Shown here piece by piece: positions 8,592-15,006 of a DNA stretch of 46,839 bases. The DNA comes from Planctomycetota bacterium (GTDB lineage Bacteria > Planctomycetota > Phycisphaerae > Sedimentisphaerales > Anaerobacaceae). The position numbers and the translations under genes are program-made. Position 1 is the stretch's first letter. Every line of letters begins with the position of its first letter. The DNA is taken from the NCBI GenBank assembly GCA_025459125.1, contig JALORE010000009.1:1-46839 (forward strand). The letters run 5' to 3'. The notes beneath the pieces are model-generated. The model made no database searches. It was given only the letters and a program-made list of their open reading frames with translations, and was not told where the DNA came from.

Positions 8592-9383
8592 TCAGGCGGT
8601 CAGACGCACTCCGGCGACGCCAAAGAACGTGACGGCATTGTGCGTGGTCGTCTCTACCAGGGTGTCCAGATCGACCCCCTTGAGGTCCGCGAGGAACCGG
8701 GCGGTGTGGATCATCAGGGCAGGCTCATTCGGCTTTTGTTTTCGCACCGGCTCCGGAGACATGTAGGGAGCATCGGTCTCGATCATGAGCCGATCCAGCG
8801 GGACGGCCTGGGCCGCCGCCCGCGTCGTCTCGGCGTTCTTGAATGTCACGACCCCCGTAAAGGACAGGTAGTACCCACGGTCCAGCAACTGCCGGGCCTG
8901 GTCGGCCGAACCGCTGAAACAGTGGAAAACGACCCCTCGGAGCCCCCCGCCGCTGCGGTCGAGGATGTCCAGCGTCTCGTCGAAGGCATTGCGCGAATGC
9001 ACAATCACCGGCAAACCCGTGTTCCGCGCGATGTTCAGGTGGGCGGCAAACACCCCCCTCTGGTCCGGTTGCTGGGAGAAGTTGTAGTGAAAATCCAGGC
9101 CGGTCTCGCCGATCGCCACGACCTTGTTCTGTCTGGCCAATTCCCCCAGTTCCTTCAGAGCCGCCGCATTGCCATCCTTGGCCTCATGAGGGTGAATCCC
9201 GGCCGCGGTGTACATTTGTTCATGCCCGGCCGCCAGTTCGATGGCCCGGCGGCTGTCCTCCAGGGTGGTCCCCACGGTGATCCAACTCGTCACGCCCGCC
9301 GCCCGGCTGCGTTCGATCACCCCCGGCACATCCGCCGCCAGTGGCTCGAAGGTCAAATGGCAGTGCGTGTCAACTAATCCCAT
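8592..9383 (-). CDS. tatD: TatD-family metal-dependent deoxyribonuclease
   Basis: A 263-residue TIM-barrel hydrolase. Metal ligands of the TatD family are all present: THCH near the start, E in AIGETGLDFHY, H in VIVHSR, H in FHCFSG and D in IETDAPYMSP. TatD proteins are 3'-5' exonucleases or Mg-dependent DNases used in DNA repair and fragment clean-up, despite the name. It starts 13 bp after yraN in the same direction, so rplS-yraN-tatD probably form one transcription unit. Full family length, no defects seen. Confidence 0.93.
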   Translation of the reverse strand: MGLVDTHCHLTFEPLAADVPGVIERSRAAGVTSWITVGTTLEDSRRAIELAAGHEQMYTAAGIHPHEAKDGNAAALKELGELARQNKVVAIGETGLDFHYNFSQQPDQRGVFAAHLNIARNTGLPVIVHSRNAFDETLDILDRSGGGLRGVVFHCFSGSADQARQLLDRGYYLSFTGVVTFKNAETTRAAAQAVPLDRLMIETDAPYMSPEPVRKQKPNEPALMIHTARFLADLKGVDLDTLVETTTHNAVTFFGVAGVRLTA

Positions 9384-9396
9384 AGGTTATCTCAAC

Positions 9397-9786
9397 CTAC
9401 CTCACAAAGGCATTCTCGTAGTGGCGGATCTGCGGGGGGCCCTGGCGGCCGAGGACCAGGGTGATCACGTCAAACCGCAACGGGCGGTCCTCGATCTTGT
9501 GGACGGCCAGGAAATGGCGGGCAGCCCGGATCACCCGCTGCCGTTTGGCCGGGGTGACCGTCGCCTCAGGTGCGATGAACCCCTCGTCCGCCCGGGAGCG
9601 GACTTCGACGAAGACCAGCGTGCCGTCGCCGGCCACCATAACCAGGTCCAGTTCGCCCCAGGAGCAGGAATAATTGCGGGTGAGGGTCCGCAGACCCTTG
9701 TTCCGGAGGAAGCGCTCGCAGCGTCTCTCGCTCCAGCGGCCCAGCCGGGCCTTGTCCTTCAACAGCCTGCGTCGGATCAGAAACAC
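9397..9786 (-). CDS. yraN: YraN/UPF0102-family nuclease-like protein
   Basis: A 129-residue member of UPF0102, a restriction-endonuclease-like fold of unsettled function. The expected core is present: ERFLRNKGL, then SWGELDLVMV with the acidic residue, then LVFVEVRSR with the E-x-K/R-type motif, and RVIRAARHFL near the end. In many bacteria yraN sits just after rplS (with rnhB), as here, although rnhB is missing. The start appears to be GTG at 9784-9786 with no good ribosome binding site. An AT-rich palindrome ends only a few bases upstream and could control translation. Confidence 0.85.
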   Translation of the reverse strand: MFLIRRRLLKDKARLGRWSERRCERFLRNKGLRTLTRNYSCSWGELDLVMVAGDGTLVFVEVRSRADEGFIAPEATVTPAKRQRVIRAARHFLAVHKIEDRPLRFDVITLVLGRQGPPQIRHYENAFVR

Positions 9787-9790
9787 GTTC

Positions 9791-9891
9791 GGATTAATGA
9801 TTTACGAATGAAGATTCATGATTTGGGACACCGCCCGGTGGCCCAGACGCGCCCAAATCATAAATCGTAGATCACAAATCATCAATCATTT
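9791..9891. repeat. AT-rich heptad palindrome, copy 2
   Basis: Two heptad-based arms (9792-9827 and 9851-9890) flank a GC-rich core. Around the core, ATGATTTGGG pairs perfectly with CCCAAATCAT. The element overlaps the rplS stop codon and ends a few bases before the yraN start, so it lies within the rplS-yraN message. Confidence 0.75.
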
Positions 9892-10254
9892 GGCGGCCGT
9901 GTGCTCGCTGTGCCGCTGGGAGAGTTTGACCGCCTTGCCGGTCCGCTGGCGGAGGAAATACAGCTTGGCCCGGCGTACCTTGCCGCTGCGGGTGGGCACC
10001 ACCTTGAGCACATTGGGCGAATGGAGCGGGAACTGCCGCTCGACACCTTCATTGCCGACAATCCGGCGGACCGTGAAGCTCTCGTTGATGCCCCGCCCCT
10101 TGCGGGCGATGACCGTGCCGGTGAAAATCTGGGTCCGGGTCTTGTCGCCCTCCTGGATCCGGCAGTGGACGTCCACCGTATCGCCGACCTCGAAGTGCGG
10201 CATCTCGTTCCGGAGGCTCTTTCTCTCAACGCTGTCGAGCAGTTCTGTCTTCAC
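9886..10254 (-). CDS. rplS: 50S ribosomal protein L19
   Basis: A 122-residue L19, a large-subunit protein at the 30S-50S interface. Signature segments are clear: GDTVDVHCRI, IFTGTVIARKGRGI, ESFTVRRI-NEGVER-FPLHSP and KVRRAKLYFLR. The start is taken as the GTG at 10252-10254 because GGAG lies seven bases before it; a TTG two codons upstream would leave almost no spacing. In other bacteria trmD usually precedes rplS; it is not present here. A -35/-10 pair is visible just upstream. Confidence 0.96.
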   Translation of the reverse strand: MKTELLDSVERKSLRNEMPHFEVGDTVDVHCRIQEGDKTRTQIFTGTVIARKGRGINESFTVRRIVGNEGVERQFPLHSPNVLKVVPTRSGKVRRAKLYFLRQRTGKAVKLSQRHSEHTAAK

Positions 10255-10300
10255 GGTCAATCTCCCGAAGCTGGTCGTTCATGACGGTAGTAAAACCCGT

Positions 10301-10328
10301 ATTTTAGCAGGGTAGTTTGCCAAAGCAA
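10301..10328 (-). promoter_or_regulatory. candidate promoter for rplS-yraN-tatD
   Basis: On the minus strand, TTGCTT (10323-10328) and TAAAAT (10301-10306) are 16 bp apart. The -10 end lies about 45 bp before the rplS start, in a locally AT-rich patch. Confidence 0.45.
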
Positions 10329-10417
10329 GCTTTTTTCTGGCATTTTCGGCGGGCATAGGCAACGGGCCGACGGGCCTTCCCGGAGGGGCGCCAGCTACCG
10401 GCAGCGGCCCACCCGGA

Positions 10418-10984
10418 CTACTGGCGTTGCCCATTCAGGGCGCCTTGAACGGCTTCGACCAACTCCTGCTGCTCAGGCCGCTCGAGCGTCTCGCCCTGCT
10501 CGCGAATGCGGATTCTCCAGTCGATCTCCGGCTCCTCGTCCCGCAAGTGCGCCGGCGTCTGCTCCTGCTCCACGACACGCTGATCGAGATCGTCGAGGTC
10601 ATGACCCCAACCGAAGATCCGGTCGAGCAGGGAGACCGCCGCCTTGATCGCCTGGAAATCCTCCGAGCCGGCCAGATAGAACGGGACCTCGATCCACAAC
10701 CCTACCCCGGACAGTCGTCGGTTCCTGGCCAGCCACAGCAGGTGAAGGCTGGTGTGGGGCGCACCCTGCCAGACCAGCCCGGCCGGCACGAACCGCTTCA
10801 GCTCGCGCTGCAGGGTCAAATCGGTGGCGACCATGAAGACCCGGCGTGGGGCCGTATGCGGGGTCATGGACGCGATTCCATCGACCGTATGCAGGGCCTC
10901 GACTCCGTGGTAGGATTCGGCCAGATCGAGCACGGCAGAAACCGGCCGCCCCCGGCGCATCCGCCAGGAAGTCCGCCCCCCCAC
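10418..10984 (-). CDS. PAC2-family protein, N-terminal third missing
   Basis: A 188-residue reading frame that matches the C-terminal two thirds of bacterial PAC2-family proteins (COG2047-like, relatives of proteasome-assembly chaperones). Recognisable blocks are ILDLAE-like AVLDLAESYHGVEAL, then MTPHTAPRRVFMVATD, VGLWIEVPFYLAG and a helical ending DLDDLDQRV. Family members usually run to about 280 residues. Here the frame opens at a GTG at 10984, with a stop just upstream and under 110 bp before another gene remnant. The first ~100 residues are therefore gone. It is probably a remnant, though a short functional form cannot be excluded. Confidence 0.6.
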   Translation of the reverse strand: MGGRTSWRMRRGRPVSAVLDLAESYHGVEALHTVDGIASMTPHTAPRRVFMVATDLTLQRELKRFVPAGLVWQGAPHTSLHLLWLARNRRLSGVGLWIEVPFYLAGSEDFQAIKAAVSLLDRIFGWGHDLDDLDQRVVEQEQTPAHLRDEEPEIDWRIRIREQGETLERPEQQELVEAVQGALNGQRQ

Positions 10985-11087
10985 CAGGCCGTTTCGCTAC
11001 CGTCGTCAATAACGATGATGAAACTAAACGAGGGGAAGACCGACTACCGCGCCGCGCGCGCATGAAGTGGCGGACGAAGGAGCGTGA

Positions 11088-11327
11088 AGCGGGGCAGAGC
11101 AGGGCGCACGCAACGATTGGGCCGCGGGCTTCGCCATCGATCTGCACATCGTTGGTTCCTCCAGCATCAACCTGTACAACCAGATCAAGAACAACCTTGG
11201 TCCGGCGACAGGTACTCTCACCGGCACCATCACCGCTCTGACTCCAATTCCGGCACCGGGAACTGGCCTGCTCGCCGGTCTCGGGGCCTCCGTGGTCGGC
11301 TGGCTTCGACGCAGAAGAACCATCTGA
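11088..11327 (+). pseudogene. C-terminal remnant of a PEP-CTERM-sorted secreted protein
   Basis: An open frame of 79 codons with no ATG, GTG or TTG start, running from a stop at 11085-11087 to a TGA at 11325. It ends in a PEP-CTERM-type sorting tail: TPIPAPGTG, a hydrophobic stretch, then WLRRRRTI. In that system the tail is recognised and processed by an exosortase. The 50 residues before the tail (SSINLYNQIKNN and so on) look like the end of a secreted beta-rich domain. A good intrinsic terminator follows 29 bp later, as expected for a once-complete gene. The 5' part is missing at the same place where the divergent PAC2 gene is cut. Confidence 0.65.
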
Positions 11328-11355
11328 GGCACCACCTGGGGATGGCTTGGGCTTG

Positions 11356-11400
11356 CAGGAGGGACCGCCCGAACAATGCCGCGGTCTCTCCTGTGTTTCT
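11356..11400 (+). terminator. intrinsic terminator of the PEP-CTERM gene remnant
   Basis: CAGGAGGGACCGC (11356-11368) pairs with GCGGTCTCTCCTG (11381-11393) over 13 positions with one G-T pair, followed by TGTTTCTGCTT. It also insulates proB from upstream transcription. Confidence 0.65.
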
Positions 11401-11429
11401 GCTTCCCGCCAGGGGTAGCCGTTTTGGTC

Positions 11430-11457
11430 TTGAACGGGCGACGACGGGCCGTATAAT
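11430..11457 (+). promoter_or_regulatory. promoter of proB with an almost leaderless start
   Basis: TTGAAC (11430-11435) and a perfect TATAAT (11452-11457) are separated by 16 bp. Transcription should start near 11464, only about 8 nt before the proB ATG at 11472, and no ribosome binding site fits in that leader. Confidence 0.62.
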
Positions 11458-11471
11458 GCCTGCCGTCGCCT

Positions 11472-12662
11472 ATGAGAGATTTCAGCAAGACAAAACGCGT
11501 GGTCATCAAGATCGGTACGAATACCCTGGCGAAGGACGGCGGGATCGACACCGCTTACTTTCGCACCATGGCCACCCAGATCAGGGACCTCCTGGCCGGC
11601 GGCCGGCACGTGGTGATCGTCACCTCCGGGGCCATCGGCATGGGCGCCGGGCAACTGGGCCTGACGGAGAAACCCCGGGAAATGAAGATGCGCCAGGCCT
11701 GTGCCGCCATCGGCCAGCCCCTCCTCATGCAGGAGTATCGCCGGGCCTTCGGGCAGGATGGCGTCCGAACCGCCCAGGTCCTGCTGACCGCCGAGGTGCT
11801 GAGCAACCGCAAGACCTACCTGAACCTCCGCAACGCCATCGAGACGCTGCTCGGGTTGGGTGTTGTCCCGATCCTTAACGAGAACGACAGCGTCAGCACC
11901 GCCGAGATCGGCACCGCCTTCGGCGACAACGACCGGCTCAGTGCCCTGGTCGCCAGCAAGATCGATGCCGACCTGCTCATCATGCTCACCGACATCGACG
12001 CTCTCTATGACAAGAACCCGCGGGAGCACCCGGACGCCCGGCCGATTCCGGTCGTTTTCGAGATCACCGACCAGATTGTCCGCAACGCGGGAGGCCGGGG
12101 CAGCGCCCACTCCACGGGCGGCATGAAGACCAAGATCGACGCGGCCCGGATTGCCGCCAATGCCGGCTGCCGGATGGTTCTGGCCAACGGGCGGGAGACG
12201 AACGTGATCGCCCGCATTATGGCCGGCGAGGTGCTCGGCACCATCTTCCTGCCCCGGCGCAAGCTCAGCAACCGCGCCCGCTGGATCCTCAACAGCCGGC
12301 CGGCCGGCACCATCCAGATCGACGCGGGCGCTCTCAAGGCCCTGCGCAACCACAAGAGTCTCCTGCCCAGCGGCGTCACCGGCATCGAAGGCAGCTTTAG
12401 TACCGGCGACGTCGTCCTGCTGGCCTGCCAGGACCGGGGCGAGGCCCCCGGGGCGAGGCCCGCGGGAGCAGGCCCCTCGACCCCCGCCCCCCCCCTGGCC
12501 GTGTCCCTCCGCGCCGCGGCCGCCAAGGCCGTCACCAGCCTGAGCAGCGCCCAACTCCGGACCGTGGCCGGCAAGCACAGCGCCGAGATCAAGAAGCTCC
12601 TCGGTCCCCAGCATCGCGACGTCGTCGCCATTCCGGAAGACATTATCTTTCTGGACTACTGA
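11472..12662 (+). CDS. proB: glutamate 5-kinase (ProB)
   Basis: A 396-residue enzyme that phosphorylates glutamate with ATP, the first step of proline synthesis. The amino-acid-kinase domain fills about 1-265, with VVIKIGTNTL at the phosphate-binding start, VTSGAIGMGAGQLGL, NENDSVS, FGDNDRLSALVA, LLIMLTDIDALYD and STGGMKTKIDAA. A PUA domain follows (about 290-396). It is interrupted by a Gly/Ala/Pro-rich insert (about 320-340) with a short GGCGAGGCCC-like duplication in the DNA, unusual for the family. No proA is adjacent. Translation probably begins on a nearly leaderless message. Confidence 0.96.
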   Translation: MRDFSKTKRVVIKIGTNTLAKDGGIDTAYFRTMATQIRDLLAGGRHVVIVTSGAIGMGAGQLGLTEKPREMKMRQACAAIGQPLLMQEYRRAFGQDGVRTAQVLLTAEVLSNRKTYLNLRNAIETLLGLGVVPILNENDSVSTAEIGTAFGDNDRLSALVASKIDADLLIMLTDIDALYDKNPREHPDARPIPVVFEITDQIVRNAGGRGSAHSTGGMKTKIDAARIAANAGCRMVLANGRETNVIARIMAGEVLGTIFLPRRKLSNRARWILNSRPAGTIQIDAGALKALRNHKSLLPSGVTGIEGSFSTGDVVLLACQDRGEAPGARPAGAGPSTPAPPLAVSLRAAAAKAVTSLSSAQLRTVAGKHSAEIKKLLGPQHRDVVAIPEDIIFLDY

Positions 12663-12743
12663 GCGCGACCATGCTATAAATCACCCGGCGGTCGGGAGCG
12701 CGTCGCTCGTTCGTCGTGGGCCCGCAGGGGCATGCCAGGAACG

Positions 12744-12763
12744 ATGACGCCCGACGGCGTCAT
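12744..12763 (+). terminator. perfect 8-bp hairpin between proB and the methyltransferase gene
   Basis: ATGACGCC and GGCGTCAT enclose a CGAC loop, 80 bp past the proB stop. No T-run follows, so it could be a weak terminator or an mRNA stabiliser. Confidence 0.35.
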
Positions 12764-12832
12764 TACCACCGGTGACGAGCCACGCCCCCCGACGGACATC
12801 CGCCGCACAGCAACGGACGGGGAGTATTGCGC

Positions 12833-13477
12833 ATGAAGAGCTGGTTGTACCAGGTTTTCATTCAGCGGACGACGAACGAGTGCTATCGAGGCTCCCTCGG
12901 CTACGTCCCGCGCGGCAGCCACGTCCTGGACGTGGGGATCGGCAATGGCCTCATGCTCTCGACCTTTGGCCCCCTGATCCAGTCCAAGCAACTGAAGATC
13001 ACCGGCATCGACATCAACGCGGCGTATCTGAAACACTGCGCAGAACTCATCCGCAAGCTCCAGTTGGAGGACCATGTCGAAGTCCGCCGGGCCTCGGCCC
13101 AGGACTATGTCCCGCCAACACCGGGATGCTTCGACTACGTGCTCTTCTGCATGAGCTTCATGCTGCTGCCCGACCAGCCGCGGGTGCTGCTGCGAGTGCG
13201 CGACTGGCTCAAGCCGGGCGGCCAGATCGTCTTTGTCCAGGCCCTGTTCCGGCAGAAGTCACGCCTGGTGGACCTCATCAAGCCCAAGCTCAAGTACCTG
13301 ACCACCGTCGACTTCGGCCAGCCCACCTACGAAGAGGATTTCTTCGCCCTGCTGCGGAACCACCGGCTCTCGGTCCGGGAGGATCGGGTCCTGAAGAACG
13401 AGTGGTTCCACAGCCAATGCCGCCTGGTGGTGGCCTCTTTTCAGGAGGCGCCGGTGGCTATTTCACGACCGGCTTGA
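12833..13477 (+). CDS. class I SAM-dependent methyltransferase
   Basis: A 214-residue protein with the class I methyltransferase order: motif I VLDVGIGNGLML (near 33-44), the acidic end of strand 2 in ITGIDINAAYL, D in RRASAQDYV, then FDYVLFCMSF and LKPGGQIVFVQ. These features bind S-adenosylmethionine. The acceptor is unknown; the fold resembles small quinone or phospholipid methyltransferases, but nothing here decides. GGGGAG eight bases before the ATG at 12833 fixes the start, over an earlier TTG. Its 3' end overlaps the convergent DUF1080 gene by 20 bp. Confidence 0.85.
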   Translation: MKSWLYQVFIQRTTNECYRGSLGYVPRGSHVLDVGIGNGLMLSTFGPLIQSKQLKITGIDINAAYLKHCAELIRKLQLEDHVEVRRASAQDYVPPTPGCFDYVLFCMSFMLLPDQPRVLLRVRDWLKPGGQIVFVQALFRQKSRLVDLIKPKLKYLTTVDFGQPTYEEDFFALLRNHRLSVREDRVLKNEWFHSQCRLVVASFQEAPVAISRPA

Positions 13478-14474
13478 GCACGAGGTTGCGGTACTTGACG
13501 CCGGTGTGGTCGCCCTGGAGATAGATCGGGCCGGGCTTGAATTCGTCGGACCACAGGGCGCCGCCGGTACAGCCCTGCAGCGGCTGGTTGTCGATGATGG
13601 TCTTGCCGTTCAGGATCACCGTCACGTGGCGGTCCACCAGGGTCAGGTCCATCGTCTGCCATTCGCCGGGGGCCTTCTCCGCGCTGACGGTCGGCGTGAT
13701 CCGGCTGTAGAGGCCGCCCATGTTGTGCGAGTCGAGAGGCCTGCCGTAGGAGTCGCAGACCTGCACCTCGTAGATGCCGCGGAGGTAGACCCCGCTGTTC
13801 TCACGCTGGGCGACGTTCACCTCCAGCTTGAGGTTGAAATCTTCGAACTCGGCGACCGTGCGCAGGTTGCCGTAGGAGACATGGCGTCCGCCCTGCGGCT
13901 GGACCGGCTTGTTGACGAGGACGCCGTCCTCGATCGACCAGCCGTTTGCGGCGCCGGGAGTGGTCAGCTTCCACGCCTCCAGGTTGCGGCCGTCGAACAG
14001 CACGACCGGCGCCCCGAATTTGACCTTGGACAGGTCCGGCTTGCCGGGCAGCGGCGGAATTCGCCTGCCGGGGAACTCGCGCTCATCGATCCCGGTTCCG
14101 TTCCGGCGAATCACCGTCTGCGTGAGTTTGAGCGTATCACCGTCCAGTTCCGCGCGGATGACTTCCGGGAAGCTCTGCGTGCGAACCACGTTGCCGGCGG
14201 CATCCTTGCGCTCGACCTTGGAGAGCCGGATCACGTACAGCTCTTGATCGGCCACGAAAACGCAGTCCACGGGCAGCACGCTGCCGCCCCCCCACAGCAG
14301 GCTGGCGTCAAGATATCCCTTTTCCTGCGTGACACCGAGCCAGCCGGCGTTGCCGCCGGGGATGGTCAGCGCCCATCGCCCCACGAAAGGATTGTCACTC
14401 TGGGCGGCCAGAGACGAGACGCCGCCGAGGCTCAGACCGACGAGAACCAGTGCCAGACCAACGTGCTTGTTCAT
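13458..14474 (-). CDS. secreted DUF1080 (3-keto-disaccharide hydrolase) domain protein
   Basis: A 338-residue protein with a signal peptide (residues 1-24, ALVLVGLSLGGVSSLAAQ). The first ~150 residues form a small beta-rich module (NPFVGRWALTIPG and so on). The DUF1080 concanavalin-like domain follows (about 165-338), with VVLFDGRNLEAWK, the NSGVYLRG block, YEVQVCDSYG and GPIYLQGDHTGVKYRN. Some DUF1080 proteins cleave 3-keto-glycosides in plant or algal glycan breakdown; activity here is inferred from family only. The start at 14474 is preferred because of the following signal peptide and an AAAGGG upstream. Confidence 0.88.
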   Translation of the reverse strand: MNKHVGLALVLVGLSLGGVSSLAAQSDNPFVGRWALTIPGGNAGWLGVTQEKGYLDASLLWGGGSVLPVDCVFVADQELYVIRLSKVERKDAAGNVVRTQSFPEVIRAELDGDTLKLTQTVIRRNGTGIDEREFPGRRIPPLPGKPDLSKVKFGAPVVLFDGRNLEAWKLTTPGAANGWSIEDGVLVNKPVQPQGGRHVSYGNLRTVAEFEDFNLKLEVNVAQRENSGVYLRGIYEVQVCDSYGRPLDSHNMGGLYSRITPTVSAEKAPGEWQTMDLTLVDRHVTVILNGKTIIDNQPLQGCTGGALWSDEFKPGPIYLQGDHTGVKYRNLVLKPVVK

Positions 14475-15006
14475 GCGCTGCACCCTTTCCTGATTGAGGC
14501 CAGTAACTCCAATGACCCATAGGATACCGCCGCCGCATCCTTCGTCCAGCAAATTCCCGGGCACCCATCGCCGGCCCCCTGAGGCCTGCCCTCATTTCTG
14601 CGGTCCCCCCCGGGTCCCACAGGGGGTGACACACCCCACGACCACCCCGGAGGGGGAACGGGGCCGGGTGAACGCAAGGTCGCTGGACTGGGTGGGGTGG
14701 CATTGTCAAGCAGAGTCGGGACCCCAATCGTGATGAATCGCGATTGGGAACCCTCCGCGGAGCTTGGCGAGGGTGGGTCTGCTGTGCGCAGGACCATCGC
14801 CAAGGTGTTCCGCCTTGGCGATTCCACCCACGTGATCCCGTCTCGGTACTCTTCTTCGGGACTTTGCGTTTGCCCTGGGTGAAACGCATCTCGGCATTTA
14901 CTGTTGCGGGTCCATGCGGTAAGATTCCGGTTTCTTTGCGCCTGTGCGGGGCGAACACCCCGGCGAAGATCATGAAGATTGACCGGCAGATGGTAAGGGT
15001 CCTGGG
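14475..15006. other. 532-bp intergenic region upstream of the P-type ATPase
   Basis: It holds runs of C and G (14600-14680), the multi-hairpin repeat copy B (14696-14829), and about 175 bp of leader in front of the ATPase. No convincing gene and no clear -35/-10 pair were found. Confidence 0.5.
14696..14829 (-). repeat. multi-hairpin dispersed repeat, copy B
   Basis: On the minus strand this runs from GGGTGG to TGCCACC in the same block order as copy A at 2545-2674. The first stem reads CGCCAAGG/CCTTGGCG here against CGGCAAG/CTTGCCG in copy A. The second reads CCCAATCG/CGATTGGG against CCCAA-TGCGA/TCGCA-TTGGG. The stems are kept while the bases change, which points to selection or recent mobility of a folded element. 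Confidence 0.65.

Noticed and set aside
11062-11241. A frame with an ATG (MKWRTKERE...) over the PEP-CTERM remnant
   Set aside because: It is in a different frame from the PEP-CTERM tail and has no matching sequence; it does not supply the missing start.
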